Program-made: the position numbers and the translations under genes | Part shown: positions 1 through 10,849 of the stretch, piece by piece | Position numbering within the stretch: position 1 is the first letter of the stretch | Layout: each line of letters begins with the position of its first letter | Source: Cordia subcordata | Taxonomy: Eukaryota; Streptophyta; Magnoliopsida; Boraginales; Cordiaceae | DNA: 64,000 nt | Direction of reading: 5' to 3' | NCBI GenBank assembly: GCA_028554755.1 | Contig: JAPTOF010000015.1 | Location: forward strand, 992,001-1,056,000 | Notes under the pieces: generated by a model | What the model was told of the DNA's origin: nothing | Database searches by the model: none | Seen by the model: the letters and a program-made list of their open reading frames with translations, nothing else

Positions 1-276
1 TTTTTGCACACCCTTTTCCAAATCAACCCCATTATTATTATTATTAGTATCACGTGTGTCACTGTTATCCTTTCCGCTTGAAGTTGCTTCACCACCATCA
101 ACAGAAAATGCAGTGGACACAAAACCAGTCTTCTTAGCCCAAGATCTTAACTCTCTTGGATCATAAAAATTCTTTCTTGGTACAAAAGGGTCAATCTTTG
201 GTAGCATTGAACCTAGTTTTGACCCCTTTTGCTTCCCCACCTTGTCTCCCATTTCTGAACTTAACCCACTTTCCAT
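1..276 (-). CDS. NAT11: Nucleobase-ascorbate transporter 11-like, N-terminal part (runs off left edge)
   Basis: Reading leftward from the ATG at 276-274, 92 codons stay open to the window edge. The first in-frame stop upstream is TGA at 303-301, so 276 is the first possible start; a second in-frame ATG lies at 252-250. The protein begins MESGLSSEMGDKV and contains DPREL-RSWAKKTGF at about residues 42-55, preceded by IDPFVPRKN. This is the hydrophilic cytoplasmic head I associate with the plant NAT11/NAT12 branch of the nucleobase-ascorbate (xanthine/uracil permease) family, which has a long N-terminal extension before about 12-14 membrane spans. The spans would lie outside the window, so transport function is inferred from the head alone. 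A run of five Asn codons (AAT repeats, 31-45) looks like a small trinucleotide expansion. The family assignment is from memory of related proteins. Confidence 0.62.
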   Translation of the reverse strand, partial: MESGLSSEMGDKVGKQKGSKLGSMLPKIDPFVPRKNFYDPRELRSWAKKTGFVSTAFSVDGGEATSSGKDNSDTRDTNNNNNGVDLEKGVQK

Positions 277-1000
277 TTCACCTTTTTTCTCAAATGGGTG
301 TCAAATTCTTCAGCACAAAAAAACAAAAAGAAAAAATTGCAATCTTTTCACTCTATGCTCCTCCACTTGCTACTTTGCAGCAAGAAGAGACAGACAGAGA
401 GAGAAAAGGATTTTGAAGATAGAAAAGAATGAAGAGATGGGTTGGGCTGGTGATGCAACTGATACTATTCGGTGGCAGCAGTGTGAAAGTGTGAAGTGAG
501 CTTCTTGTTTGTTTTTTGCGGCTTTTTGGACAATGGTTTTTAAGTGTAAACAACAGTGTTGAAGAAGATTGATAGTATTATTCCTTATCGGCTGAAATAA
601 TGCGAGTAAATTGTCGATTTTGGATGCTTCTTAGCGGCAGCTCATGAGTTGCTATCACACTCGGAACCTTTTGGTGATGGTGCAGTGCAATTTACCAAAG
701 GGACCTTCTTGTCAGTGGCCGTTGGAATAGAGGAATGGAGGGGTTTCATTGGAGGAGGGTGTTTTAGTTTAAATGTTTAATTATGTCCCTCTGTCACACT
801 TTTCTTTGGGTTCAAGATTGTTCTTCCGCGATTTGATTATGGGTTCAACCGTTCAATTATTGCCTAGGATTTCCTATTAACAAGGGTTAAGAGCAGACAT
901 AACTCATGTTCAGTGTTTAAATTTAATATTCTGTCATGCATTTAATGTCCTCGATCACAATATAGGGATGTGCTCAGTATAAGGACGTGTACTTAAAATT
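277..1000 (-). promoter_or_regulatory. Probable 5' leader and promoter of the NAT11-like gene
   Basis: This sequence lies directly upstream of the minus-strand start at 276. On the minus strand the first 200 bases are purine- and CT-rich, typical of a plant 5' leader. I see no convincing TATA box and cannot place the transcription start. The short open frames here are low in complexity and look non-coding. Confidence 0.3.
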
Positions 1001-4000
1001 TGTCAGTTAGTGATTAGATTCCGTCAGTTAAATTTCTTACGTTACCCAAAAAAAAAAAACTAAGTGTTGAACAGTGCTTGTAATTTTTTATTTTAAATAT
1101 TTATAAATAATTAAATAAGTAATAAAGCAACTAAGCAAGTAATACACAAGGCTGGACTATAAGGAAAGTAATACCCTCACTAAAGTTAGTCGAGCATGAT
1201 TTCTAGATCGAGGGAAGGTTGGAGACAGAATGGAGGGAAAAAAAGGCGTGCATACATAAAATTATATGCAGGCCAGCAAAAATTAGAGTCCCTGTTCATA
1301 TTGAGAAAGAAGTCATTAATGAGTTACAGTTATTCTTTTTTGGAAATGTATGAACTTTTTAAGATATTTTTAGGCTCATAGGAAAAGAAATGCCCATAGC
1401 TGAAAATAAAATTATGTGATCTTAATCTCCACTACATAAACATTTTGAATTCACCCTTGAAGGATAAGAACTTGGAAAAGATTGTGTTGAAGTTTCTTGT
1501 ATGATGAAAATAGAAGAATGTCAAATTCATTTCAAATTTATACTCAGCATCTGCTATCATAAAAACTTGAAAGGTTTTTTTTTTTTTTTTTTGGGACGGG
1601 GGGGGGGGGGGCGGTTGGTTGTTGGTTTTGGGAAGAAAACAAATGATGTTGTGTTTGTTATATGTTTAACTGAAATCTTAAATTTAGAAAAAAAATTATA
1701 TAATTTTATATACTTAATATTTTAGATAAATAGATAACTAATACAACACAAGTATATAACATAATATCTTCTTTTTTTTTTTTTTTGGTATAATATCTTG
1801 GTCCTGATAATTTTTTCATATCTTTTCATTGTTTATGTTTTAAACAATGTACTATGTTAGTGTAACAACTCAAGGCTTGCTACTACAATAAGTTTAATTA
1901 ATTGGTTTAAAATACTTAAATTTGTTATAAAAATAATAATGAATCCAAACCAATATAAATATAAAAGTTAAAACGCGAATCTTTTATGCATAGAAATGAT
2001 TTAGTACGTGATGGCGTAATTAGTTTTAATAATATTTTTATAATAAAATAAAATAATAATAAATACTCGACTCTTGCACACCATAAGTTAAATGTGTGCA
2101 TCAGTTGATGGGGAACCTTACTCTCTGGTCTCTGCCCATAGAATCTCCTACAATTTGAGAGCATTTTTGCATGTTGAAAAGGGTGCATTGTTGCATGCGT
2201 TACAACGACACAATATGAATTCTTTCACAGTTTAACTTTTCATTTTTATTTATTTGATATGAGTCAACTCGATCCAACATACATTTTTTGGATTTGAGGT
2301 GCCGCCTAACTCGAGGGATACTGATTTAATTGAGTCCTGAGATCTCGTCTGTGCAATTTCAATTATGTCAGGGTTGCACCTGAGAATTTTGGGATATGTC
2401 TTACCCAGCTAAATATCCAACTTTTAGTGAAACTCTAACAAACTGATTCTATTGAGACTCTACTATCTGCACCAACCAACCTAGACGGAAAAATTATCTA
2501 AATTTATGCAAGTCACAAGCTGTCAAGCAATATCTCTAGCCCTTTTCTGCTTGAGGTGTGCAATTTCTCCACTAACTTGAGTGTCAGAGTTTCTTTGACT
2601 AGTACTACATTGATGTCTCCAAATTGACCTAATCAAGTTTTGCTTGTTTCAGAGATAACCAGCAGGTCAAACACTTGAGTTTGAGCGAAGAAAGTTTACT
2701 AATAATTTTGACATTATCATTATTTTCATTAATCTTTTTTGGGTGCAGTTGAGAAATCTTGTTAATTAGTACTTTATTTGGACATAAAGTTGATTATGCC
2801 GTGGAAAACGAAATTTTGAAGAGAGTGGAAGCATTCATTATTTCATTAAAGAAACAAACATTGAAGAAGTGTTGTCTTAAATTGCCTTTTTGGACGTTAA
2901 GCAAGAGCATTGATTAAAATAATAAATTCGCCTTTTGACATCTTGAATCAAAATTAAAGGATGAGGTTTCAAGATCTTGAGGAATAAGATAAAGACTGCA
3001 AGCAATGATTTGTTTTTCCTACCAAACTAAGCAAACCAAAGAAATTGCCCAATTGTCAGATCATACAAGAAGGAACATTTAGATCTAAGCATTCTTAATG
3101 CATCCACTGTAGTTTTTAAAGATTGTGTTACATGTTTTCATAATATTATTAACATTATAACAGTAATTTAATGATCATAAATTATTTAAAATATTTGGTT
3201 TTCCAAATTATACAAGAAGATCGGGTGAAGATTTGAATAAAACTTGAGTAAATCTAAAGAATTGCAAATTTTGAATTTCTAAATAAATTATGTATTTAAA
3301 AAAAATACTATCAAATATAAAAGGTTAAATTTGTAAATGAATTTTACAAAATTTTATAGAATTCATTTATTCCAGACACACTGTTAAGGTTGATCTAATA
3401 TGATAATACCTAACATAAATTTTCGATCATGAAAAAACAGTTCATCATGGCTTTACATAGTGCTGCTTGGTTTCTTTTACCAGGGTGTGCCCCAATTAAA
3501 GAGGTAATTAATTGACTAATTGTTGGCTTATGAGACCAATAATGGCCAATCATGCACATTTTGGCCATGATTATTGTTCCTTGTTTAATTCAGAATGGAG
3601 TAGTTATCAAATTGGTGTCATTTCATGAGAACAAACTCGGAAGGGCACAAAAATTCATGGGAAAATTAATTTTTAACTTAAAACGGTAGACATCAAGATA
3701 TCCAGAATCATTTTTTTTTTCTTTTCTTTGGCTCCATTTGTTTAGCAGGAAATAACTTATTTTTAAAAATATTTTATATAAAAAAAAATTCTTAAAAACT
3801 ATTTTTCTTTATTTTGGTTAAGCTTCAAAATCAACCACGTGACGCTCTACTCAACATGTTTCTCATGTAAATTTTTTTTAAAAAAAAGAGAATATTATAC
3901 GATGCTACTTTTATTGACCCAAAACAAAAGCATCACTTTTCCATGCCATTATGCCATAACTCATGGCTTCTGATTTCTCCAGAAGCAGAAAAGAAATAAT

Positions 4001-4578
4001 AAGCAATATTGCTGCTTCTATCGTCTCAAAAAATTAAATGACGTTATTGTTGAAATATATTTTCCTTCTATATAGAAAAATAATATGATTATAGACCACT
4101 TTATTAGGTCTTAGGCCACTCTTCATATTAATCAATTAATTTTTATAATATAACTTCAGGATTTTTCTTTATTTAATGTTCAAAACATGGCATCCCATAA
4201 TTTATTTCTTCAATTTTTTACAGTGTATTTTTTACCATTAATATCAATTTTTAAATAGGTTGAAATAGTAAAAAAAATGAGTTAATATATACTCTAAGAT
4301 TAAAAATATCATTAAAAATCTTAAAAAGTAAATCACCTGGGCCCAGCGACGGGTTTAGATTAGTTCCAATAATGACTACTCGGAACAATTGTCGTTGCAA
4401 AAAATTTTTCCTCCTCCCACAAGTTAAGAAGTTTCTGATGTGGCAAGGTGTCACCATGACTTGGCGGGTAGGTATAACCATTTGGATCTCACAATGGGAT
4501 AGGTTCAGTGAGTAGACACACGTAGGCATGAGAAGTCACAAAGCTAAAGAATAAAGCTTTTTTGAAAAGAAAGATAGA
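1001..4578. other. AT-rich intergenic sequence, no gene seen
   Basis: No open frame here resembles a protein. The stretch contains long homopolymers (T-run at about 1576-1592 followed by a G-run at about 1599-1611) and diffuse AT-rich sequence. The block at 4225-4335 is an inverted, diverged copy of the repeat at 8655-8800 and is listed separately. Confidence 0.5.
4225..4335 (-). repeat. Dispersed repeat copy, inverted relative to 8655-8965
   Basis: The reverse complement reads AAGATTTTTAATGATATTTT, then a segment containing TATATTAACTCAT. It aligns by eye with AAGGTTTTTAATAATATTTT and TATTTTAACTCAT at 8661-8720. The family is unknown. Confidence 0.4.
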
Positions 4579-4962
4579 TCTTGATCCCCCAAAAAGTACT
4601 TAAAAGAAAAGCAATAAAGATTATCTAGCTACATCTCAAAATAAAATTCTCTTTATGAAATGTTGTGTCCAATAATGCCAAGCATTTCTTGAAGCAAATA
4701 TGTTCACATAAAAGGTCATAATCTCAATAAAAGGAACTTAATTACAACAAGGTGTATTATATATACATATATATATATGTATGTATGTCTTGATCCCCCA
4801 AAAAGTACATAAAAGAAAAAGAAGGAAGATTTTCTTGCTACATCCCAAAATAAAATTCTCTTTATGAAATTTTGTCTCCAATAACGCCAAGCATCTCTTG
4901 AAGCAAATATGTTCACATAATCTCAATAAAAGAAACTAAATTACAACAAGGTATATTACATA

Positions 4963-4985
<23 letters not shown>
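4579..4985. repeat. Tandem duplication, two units of about 200 bp
   Basis: Unit 1 (4579-4787) and unit 2 (4788 to about 4985) both run from TCTTGATCCCCCAAAAAGTA through TTCTCTTTATGAAAT and GAAGCAAATATGTTCACATAA to TTACAACAAGGT and an AT-rich tail. They differ by scattered substitutions and a 9-10 base indel. The second ends in the (AT)n microsatellite at about 4966-5000. The overlapping short minus-strand open frames are by-products of the repeat. Confidence 0.8.

Positions 4986-5000
<15 letters not shown>
4966..5000. repeat. (AT)n microsatellite
   Basis: An uninterrupted AT dinucleotide run closes the second tandem unit and is followed by T-rich low-complexity sequence. Confidence 0.9.
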
Positions 5001-5002
<2 letters not shown>

Positions 5003-6097
5003 TTTTCTTTTTTTTCACTTTTTTTTTTAAAATAAGGACCTATTTGGATTGACTTTTTTGTTTCACAAAAAGAACTCCCCCCCCCCCCCTAAAAAAGCAT
5101 ATTCTTTGCACATAAATTTTTAGATTAGATTTCAAAAAAAAGTTGAAACTTTGAAAAAGAACTCTAATTTTAATATTTTTCAAAAATGATATTTTTATTT
5201 TTTCAAAAAAAAAAATTTACTAAAAAATCTTTAAAAAAAACTAAAAAAAAAAAAAATCCAAACGAACTTTAAATCTCTCTAGGAACAAGCATAACTTATT
5301 GGGTGGAAGTGGAATATAATTCGAATAAGAATTTTTTCAATCTACAGTTGACTATAACAGTTCTTTTCTTTTTCAGCAACCAATGCAACAAAGACATATC
5401 AGGAGGTCAGATTATGACCTTTCGCAGGAAGATATTAATACTATTGGTAAGATTATGACCTTTCGCATGAAACATATTAATGGATGACAATAAGACTTGA
5501 TTCCATTACTATTCTGATATATCTAATACTATATTAAAATTATTATTTTTACACAATCTAATATTTTAATTTGTCAAAGAAAAGGTTTCTTTTATTCATT
5601 TATTACTTCAGCTGATTTTTTGGGGATAAGTTGAATAATTATAATTGGACATTACTCAAAAAGAACTAATATTTTTATGGATATAAATTTTCTCTGGAGT
5701 TCCTTTAAATTTCCTAGTAGATAGGAGTATTGATTCATGTATTGACCCATATAAATATGGTCCAATATTTAGGGGCAAAGAAGGTTTAAAGCCGATTAGA
5801 TAACTAGAAGTAGGGAGATATGTCCAACCCATATGTAGAAGGTCAATCTTATAAAAAAAGTAAGTAAATCAATTTAAGACATTATTCATGGGAGAATGTG
5901 CTTAATTGAAGAAATCGTACCAAAATTTGCCGAATTAATTGAAAGATTAGCCTGTGATTTTAGGGCATAGGTATCCTTATATAAGAGGAAAATGATGAAT
6001 TTGGAGGAGGAAGATATCAAACCTATACACTTACCCTAACCATATCTTCACCAATAGCCCTACTCTCTTACAAAGGGATATTGATCTATCCCAAAAG
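5001..6097. other. Intergenic, no gene seen
   Basis: AT-rich sequence with a C-run at about 5079-5092 and a short direct repeat of GATTATGACCTTTCGCA at about 5411 and 5452. No open frame here is convincing. Confidence 0.45.
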
Positions 6098-6419
6098 CAC
6101 TACCAGAAAAAAGGCTTTTTGCTACTGCCAAAATCAGTTGCTAAATTGCAAAATCGGTCGCTAAAAAGGGTTAGTGATTGACTTTGCGACCAAGGTAGGT
6201 GATCACTAAATTGAAATTAGTGACCGACTTTGAAATCGGTTGCTAATTTGCGACCGCTAAGTCAGTCGCTAAAAAGAAATTGTGGTAGCTAATTTTCTGG
6301 ACACAAATTTAGGGACGGATAGCTTTCGGTAGCTAAATATCGGTTGCAAACATTAAATTTAGCAACTAATTTTCCTCGGTAGCTAAATTTCGGTCGCTAT
6401 AGACCTGTTTTTAGTAGTG
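6098..6419. mobile_element. Non-autonomous CACTA (En/Spm-like) element, 322 bp
   Basis: The element starts CACTACCAGAAAAAAGG and ends TTTTTAGTAGTG, whose reverse complement is CACTACTAAAAA. These are the terminal inverted repeats of the CACTA superfamily. The interior has many copies, in both orientations, of a subterminal motif of the type GGTCGCTAAA / TTTAGCGACC (for example at about 6150, 6240-6270, 6350 and 6390), a standard CACTA hallmark. Flanking trinucleotides are AAG and CAG, an imperfect 3-bp target duplication. There is no room for a transposase, so movement would need one supplied in trans. Confidence 0.78.
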
Positions 6420-6585
6420 CAGTAGGTTAAGGTCTTAATTGTAGGTATAGACATCTATAATTCACAACTCTCTTGCAAAGTGCTTAGAAGGTTGTTACCT
6501 AAAATATAACTTAGAGCATAAAAGCAGAATTGTATTTTTCCAATCCAAAACCTATTTGTATTGCTAATCATTTAATCTTTTACTT

Positions 6586-6684
6586 GGGATTAAGAATAGC
6601 TCAAATAATTAAAACTATTTCCTTTAGGCGTGAGGTCTTGGGTTCAATCCCATAAGGGTAGGGTTTTAACCAAAAAAAAAAATG
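6586..6684 (+). mobile_element. tRNA-derived SINE
   Basis: A body of about 99 bp contains a box-A-like TAGCTCAAATAATTA (from 6597), a good box B GGGTTCAATCCC (about 6639-6650) and a 3' A-tract. It is flanked by near-identical direct repeats TTAATCTTTTACTT (6572-6585) and TTAATCTTCTACTT (6685-6698), differing at one base. Internal polymerase III boxes, an A tail and a 14-bp target duplication together define a SINE. Confidence 0.7.
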
Positions 6685-6700
6685 TTAATCTTCTACTTCT

Positions 6701-6815
6701 CATTTTCTAATAGTAGATATTTAGAGCTAACAATAATTTCATATAACATGACTTTTTCATTTTGTAATAGTAGATATTTAGAGACTAACAATAATTTCAC
6801 ATAACATGACTTTTT
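6701..6815. repeat. 57-bp tandem duplication
   Basis: Two units (6701-6757 and 6758 to about 6815) share TAGTAGATATTTAGAG, CTAACAATAATTTCA and ATAACATGACTTTTTCA, with three or four differences. The first unit overlaps the end of the right-hand SINE flank. Confidence 0.8.
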
Positions 6816-8554
6816 CACTATTACTCCCCAATTTTTTAATGTGAATGATGAGAATAAAAGCGAGGATGCAAATAGAGCCTTTAGAGTTTATATAAATGAA
6901 AAAAAAAATCTATAAAAGGCTGTGTCCTTTTTGTGAATGATAAAAGTGATGGATGCAAATAGAGTATGGATGGTAATGATATCCTACCCTGTTTCGCTTC
7001 ACAAGAGTACAGTAGGAGTAAGGGCAGAGTTTTTGGCAAAAAACCCTTGATACGGATGAGGTAGAGTTTTCTTTCCCTACCCCAATGTAGGGGCACGTAG
7101 GGGCGAGGGTTTATCCACCCCTCTCCGCCCCATCTTGCTATATGTGTATATTTGTTATTTTTTATATGTTCTTACATATTTTTAATATAAATATTATATC
7201 ATTTTGTATATTAATATATTTTTATATATTTTAATATAAACTTTATATCTTTAAAGTTAACTTATTTAGATTTAGTTGTAAAAATTAACCTATTTTTAAT
7301 ACGTTCTTATGTATTAGTTTTTCTTAAAAAAATTCTAATGTCATTGACCTTGTTGAACGGTACTTTAGCGGAGTTTTCTTTCATCCCACAGGGGTGGGGA
7401 TGGTAGCGAAGAAGTTTACTCCTGTTTATATGTGGGGTAGTTAATAGAAACGTTTGAATTTTTATTTCTATTTATCTTGCTCTACTGAAATAAGAAAAGA
7501 AATAGCACGTATAAATACTTATTCCAAAAGAGAAAAATATTAAAAAATAAAAAAAAAGGAGAAGAGTTTTCTCCTCCTCGGTTGCTGGATCGTACCGCTA
7601 GGGGGATGAATCCATATGTGTAGTCCATCCCATGCAAGAGTACGACGAAAATTTACAATTGAATAAAAGTATTCATAAATTTTCCATTATTTAAAAAAAA
7701 TTAAAAAGTTCAATTTCATTTTGTTTCTTGAACTTCAACTTTGGGGGCATTTTAGTTTCCCTTTCTCTTTTTCTTTCACCTTTATCCTCTCCTTTATTCC
7801 ATTTTCTGTATTCGCATGTTCCATCCCATTTCTAATCACAACCAAACATAATATCCTTTGCTAAACTCGCAGACTTAACTTGTAATTTCTTTTCTTTGAG
7901 TAGAGTACATTTTATCTTTATATTTTGTTAAAGTTGAAAAAAAACTCTCTGTAATTTGAAAATTCGTTAATATTCCCTTATAAAAAATATTGATGATATC
8001 CCTTATATTACAAAAAATGCACAATCACTCAACATTTGTGCAGGATTCTTTATAATTTAGGGATTTAACGAATTCTGAGACAGAGAAAATTTACGTGGCT
8101 TTCGTAAAACACAAGGAATAAAATAAATTTTACTTGCTTTTTTTTTCTTAGGATCAATCAGACAAAAATACACTAATCAAAGACATACACACATGTGGGC
8201 CGAGGCTCCATCAAATTGGCCGAACTAGAACTACAGAACAAAGAAAGGCCCAAATGAATGGTATCTTCAGATACACAAAAGGCCCAAAATAAGTGGTCCA
8301 GTCACCAAAACAACAAAGGCGGCGAGACCAAACTTGAAAATGGTCAGACCAGAAACACAGCCCAGAGCCAACAAACCGATGATGCGCACTCACCAGTGTT
8401 TTTCTCTTGTTTGTTTTATAGATCTGTTTCCCAGGATAGTTTTCAAAAGTAATTTTCATGAAAAGAATAAGAGTTTGTTTGGCTAGAGAGTTTGCTTTCT
8501 GAAGTAGTAAAAGGACCATTGCGTCCATTCTTTTCTTTTTAATTTTATCTTTTC
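6816..8554. other. Intergenic, no gene seen
   Basis: The block about 6840-7450 is mildly GC-richer, with GGGG/CCCC patches and a short direct repeat of GGATGCAAATAGAG (about 6864 and 6952). It may be a decayed transposon but shows no clear termini. The overlapping open frames at 8211-8528 have no recognisable protein features. Confidence 0.4.
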
Positions 8555-8559
8555 TTTGA

Positions 8560-8608
8560 ACATAAATATATGTGTGTGTGTATATATATGTGTGTGTGTC
8601 TATATACC

Positions 8609-8652
<44 letters not shown>
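8560..8652. repeat. (TG)n/(TA)n compound microsatellite
   Basis: Alternating TGTG and TATA runs end in a pure TA tract of about 40 bases. Confidence 0.9.
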
Positions 8653-8653
<1 letters not shown>

Positions 8654-8697
8654 TAGTGAATATTTTTTTAAAGGTTTTTAATAATATTTTTAAGATT

Positions 8698-8965
8698 AGA
8701 ACATATTTTAACTCATATTTCTTTTTCGATTGTTATACTTTTTTTTAGAAATAAATTATCAATTAAGAGTATATATATATATATATTTTTAATTTTAAAC
8801 ATCCATATATCACTACTATTTTAGTCTCAATCTTCCTAGAGCATATATTAGCTCATATTTCTTTTTTCATTGTTTCAATTTATTAAAAAATAATTTATCA
8901 GTTGAGAGTATATCTTTTATTTTTAAACATTCATGTATGATTATTATTTTAGTCACAATCTTAAA
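8698..8965 (+). repeat. Tandem pair of a 130-140 bp repeat
   Basis: Copy 1 (8698-8837) and copy 2 (8838-8965) both run from AGA/GCATAT..TAACTCATATTTCTTTTT through AATTATCARTTRAGAGTATAT to TTTTAGTCWCAATCTT. Copy 1 is longer because of an (AT)n expansion at about 8771-8786. A related inverted copy is at 4225-4335. Confidence 0.7.
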
Positions 8966-9380
8966 AGTGTGTTCACTTATCAAAAATACAAAATTGGCTG
9001 TAGCAATAAAAAAAAAAAGGGCTGTAGCAATTAAAAAAATCAAATTTGAAAGATTTGGAAAAAAGCACATTTTTTGGTTGGGAAAAAAAGTTTTGGACAA
9101 CAAATTTAAATGTTATAAGAGAAATATATTGCTTAGAGTGACACGTGATAGACTTGAGAGACTTGGGGTTTGGCTTCTTGTAGTATGCAGTATGATATGT
9201 GAGAAGTAAAAGTCAGGTAGGTACGATGAATGATGAAAAAGAAACCATAAATGATGAAATTGATCCTTTGGGAATAAAAAATTAAAAGCATATAAAAGTA
9301 ATTAAAATGTGTTCTCACCTTTTTTTTTATAAATTTTTTCAAAGAAATAGAATCATCATTTTAGCATCTTTAATTTCAAT

Positions 9381-9490
9381 CAAAGAAATAAAATAATCAC
9401 CAAAAAGTTATTGGTTGAGGTAGCAACGACTTTCAAAAGAAATAAAATAATTACAAAAAAGTTATTAGTTGAGGTGGTAACGACCTAAAA
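9381..9490. repeat. About 54-bp tandem duplication
   Basis: AAAGAAATAAAATAATCACC followed by GTTATTGGTTGAGGTAGCAACGAC (from 9382) is repeated with a few changes from about 9436. Confidence 0.75.
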
Positions 9491-9618
9491 AGGAGGAGAA
9501 CACAATGTTGAATCCGAATAAGTGTACTTGTTGAAAGGGCTTTTTCTTAATCGCTCCCAACTCAATAAAAATTAATCTCAAATCTAATATGATTTCGAAA
9601 CACCCTAATTTAGAGCAA

Positions 9619-9802
9619 AAATAAATAAATAAATAAATAAATAAATAAAATAATCATCATTAATAAATAGTGGAACTTCTGATGGGAACACTTTGACCCA
9701 ATCAAAGTAATAAAAAAGAAAAGTTTATGTGGACATAAAAGAAAACAACTCAACATCAGCAGCCTCTCTCCCTCTCTCCCTCTCTCCCTCTCTCCCTCTC
9801 TC
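9619..9802. repeat. (AAAT)n and (CTCTCCCT)n simple repeats
   Basis: An ATAA tetranucleotide run lies at about 9619-9650. A polypyrimidine CCTCTCT run lies at about 9763-9802. Both are upstream of NIC1; no function is implied. Confidence 0.85.
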
Positions 9803-10849
9803 GACCCTTTTTCACTTTTTGGTCCCCATCTTTTTTTTGGTCAAAGTATGTGACCTCATGCCTAACTGCCTCCAAAATTGGAGTGAAGTATTATAATTTG
9901 GATTTCATTTGGTATAAGAATTAAGTGTCATTTTTTAAACAAAAGAATTAAATCATTTTTTTTTTTATACTAGAATTATTCCTAAACTTCTCCCCGTACA
10001 AACAACTATTATAGTAAGTCTAAGTTTATATGCACATCTTTTTACATAACAAGAAGGTATACAAATTTTAGACCCAGATCCAAATTGGAAGATAAGAACC
10101 TAGCCAAAGATGAAGATGTGTCTAACTACTCAATCACAGAATTTGTTGGTAATTCTAAAGATACGCGCTTAAAAAAATTACGAAAAGACATAATAGATTT
10201 TTATTCTCATTTTACTAGTCTAAAACCCATCAAATACACAAATGTCTATATAAATTTAATATTATTAAATTATTTAATCAAAAAAGGTGAAAAAACTATC
10301 TTTTTTCTTTATAACCTCAAAACTATATTAGTTTTTAGTACGTTGTATAAATTAACCACCCGAGTACGTAAATTTCACGAGCCAAAGACCCAAAAAAATT
10401 CACCAGTAGAACCCAACGTCACAAATAGTCACCGGCACACGATTTGTGACTTTTCCTTTGTGCACAAGGCTTTGAAGAAAAATGTTCAAAAAAGGAAATG
10501 GTGTACGTTCAATTTGCTTGACGCAAAAAAAAAAAAAAAAGAAAGACAAATTTTTTTGGTCAATAATAATAAAAAAAGCATATTGAGTTGGCAGATTTTT
10601 CTGTCCCCATTTCCTTTTTTTTTTTTTTTTTGTCATTTTCCAACGTTTTGACCGGGGCATGCCATACCAACTGAATCTTAGAGAGATAACAGGAAATAAA
10701 GACACCCTCTTAAGATACGCTCATCTATTCCTTTCACACATATTTGTTGAACGCATAAAGAAGCTTTCAAGAATCATATAAAGCCATTTTTGGGTTTTTA
10801 TTCACAATCAATAAAATAGTCAAAAAAGAAAGAAAGAAAAAAGAAAAAA
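9803..10849 (+). promoter_or_regulatory. Upstream region and 5' leader of NIC1
   Basis: This is the sequence before the NIC1 start. The last 150 bases before the ATG are pyrimidine-rich, then A-rich, a usual plant leader. An open frame of 188 codons (10,085-10,651) spans part of it, but its composition is dominated by Lys, Asn and Phe runs from AT-rich DNA, so I do not call it a gene. No individual promoter element is secure. Confidence 0.35.

Noticed and set aside
1576..1611. T-run followed by a G-run
   Set aside because: Homopolymers of this kind are error-prone in sequencing and indicate nothing specific; the open frame across them is not credible.
8211..8528. 105-codon minus-strand open frame
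   Set aside because: There is no recognisable motif, a short overlapping frame lies on the other strand, and the region is otherwise repetitive intergenic DNA.
10085..10651. 188-codon open frame upstream of NIC1
   Set aside because: It is composed of Lys, Asn, Phe and Leu runs produced by AT-rich DNA, has poly-Lys and poly-Phe stretches from A and T tracts, and shows no domain or splice context.
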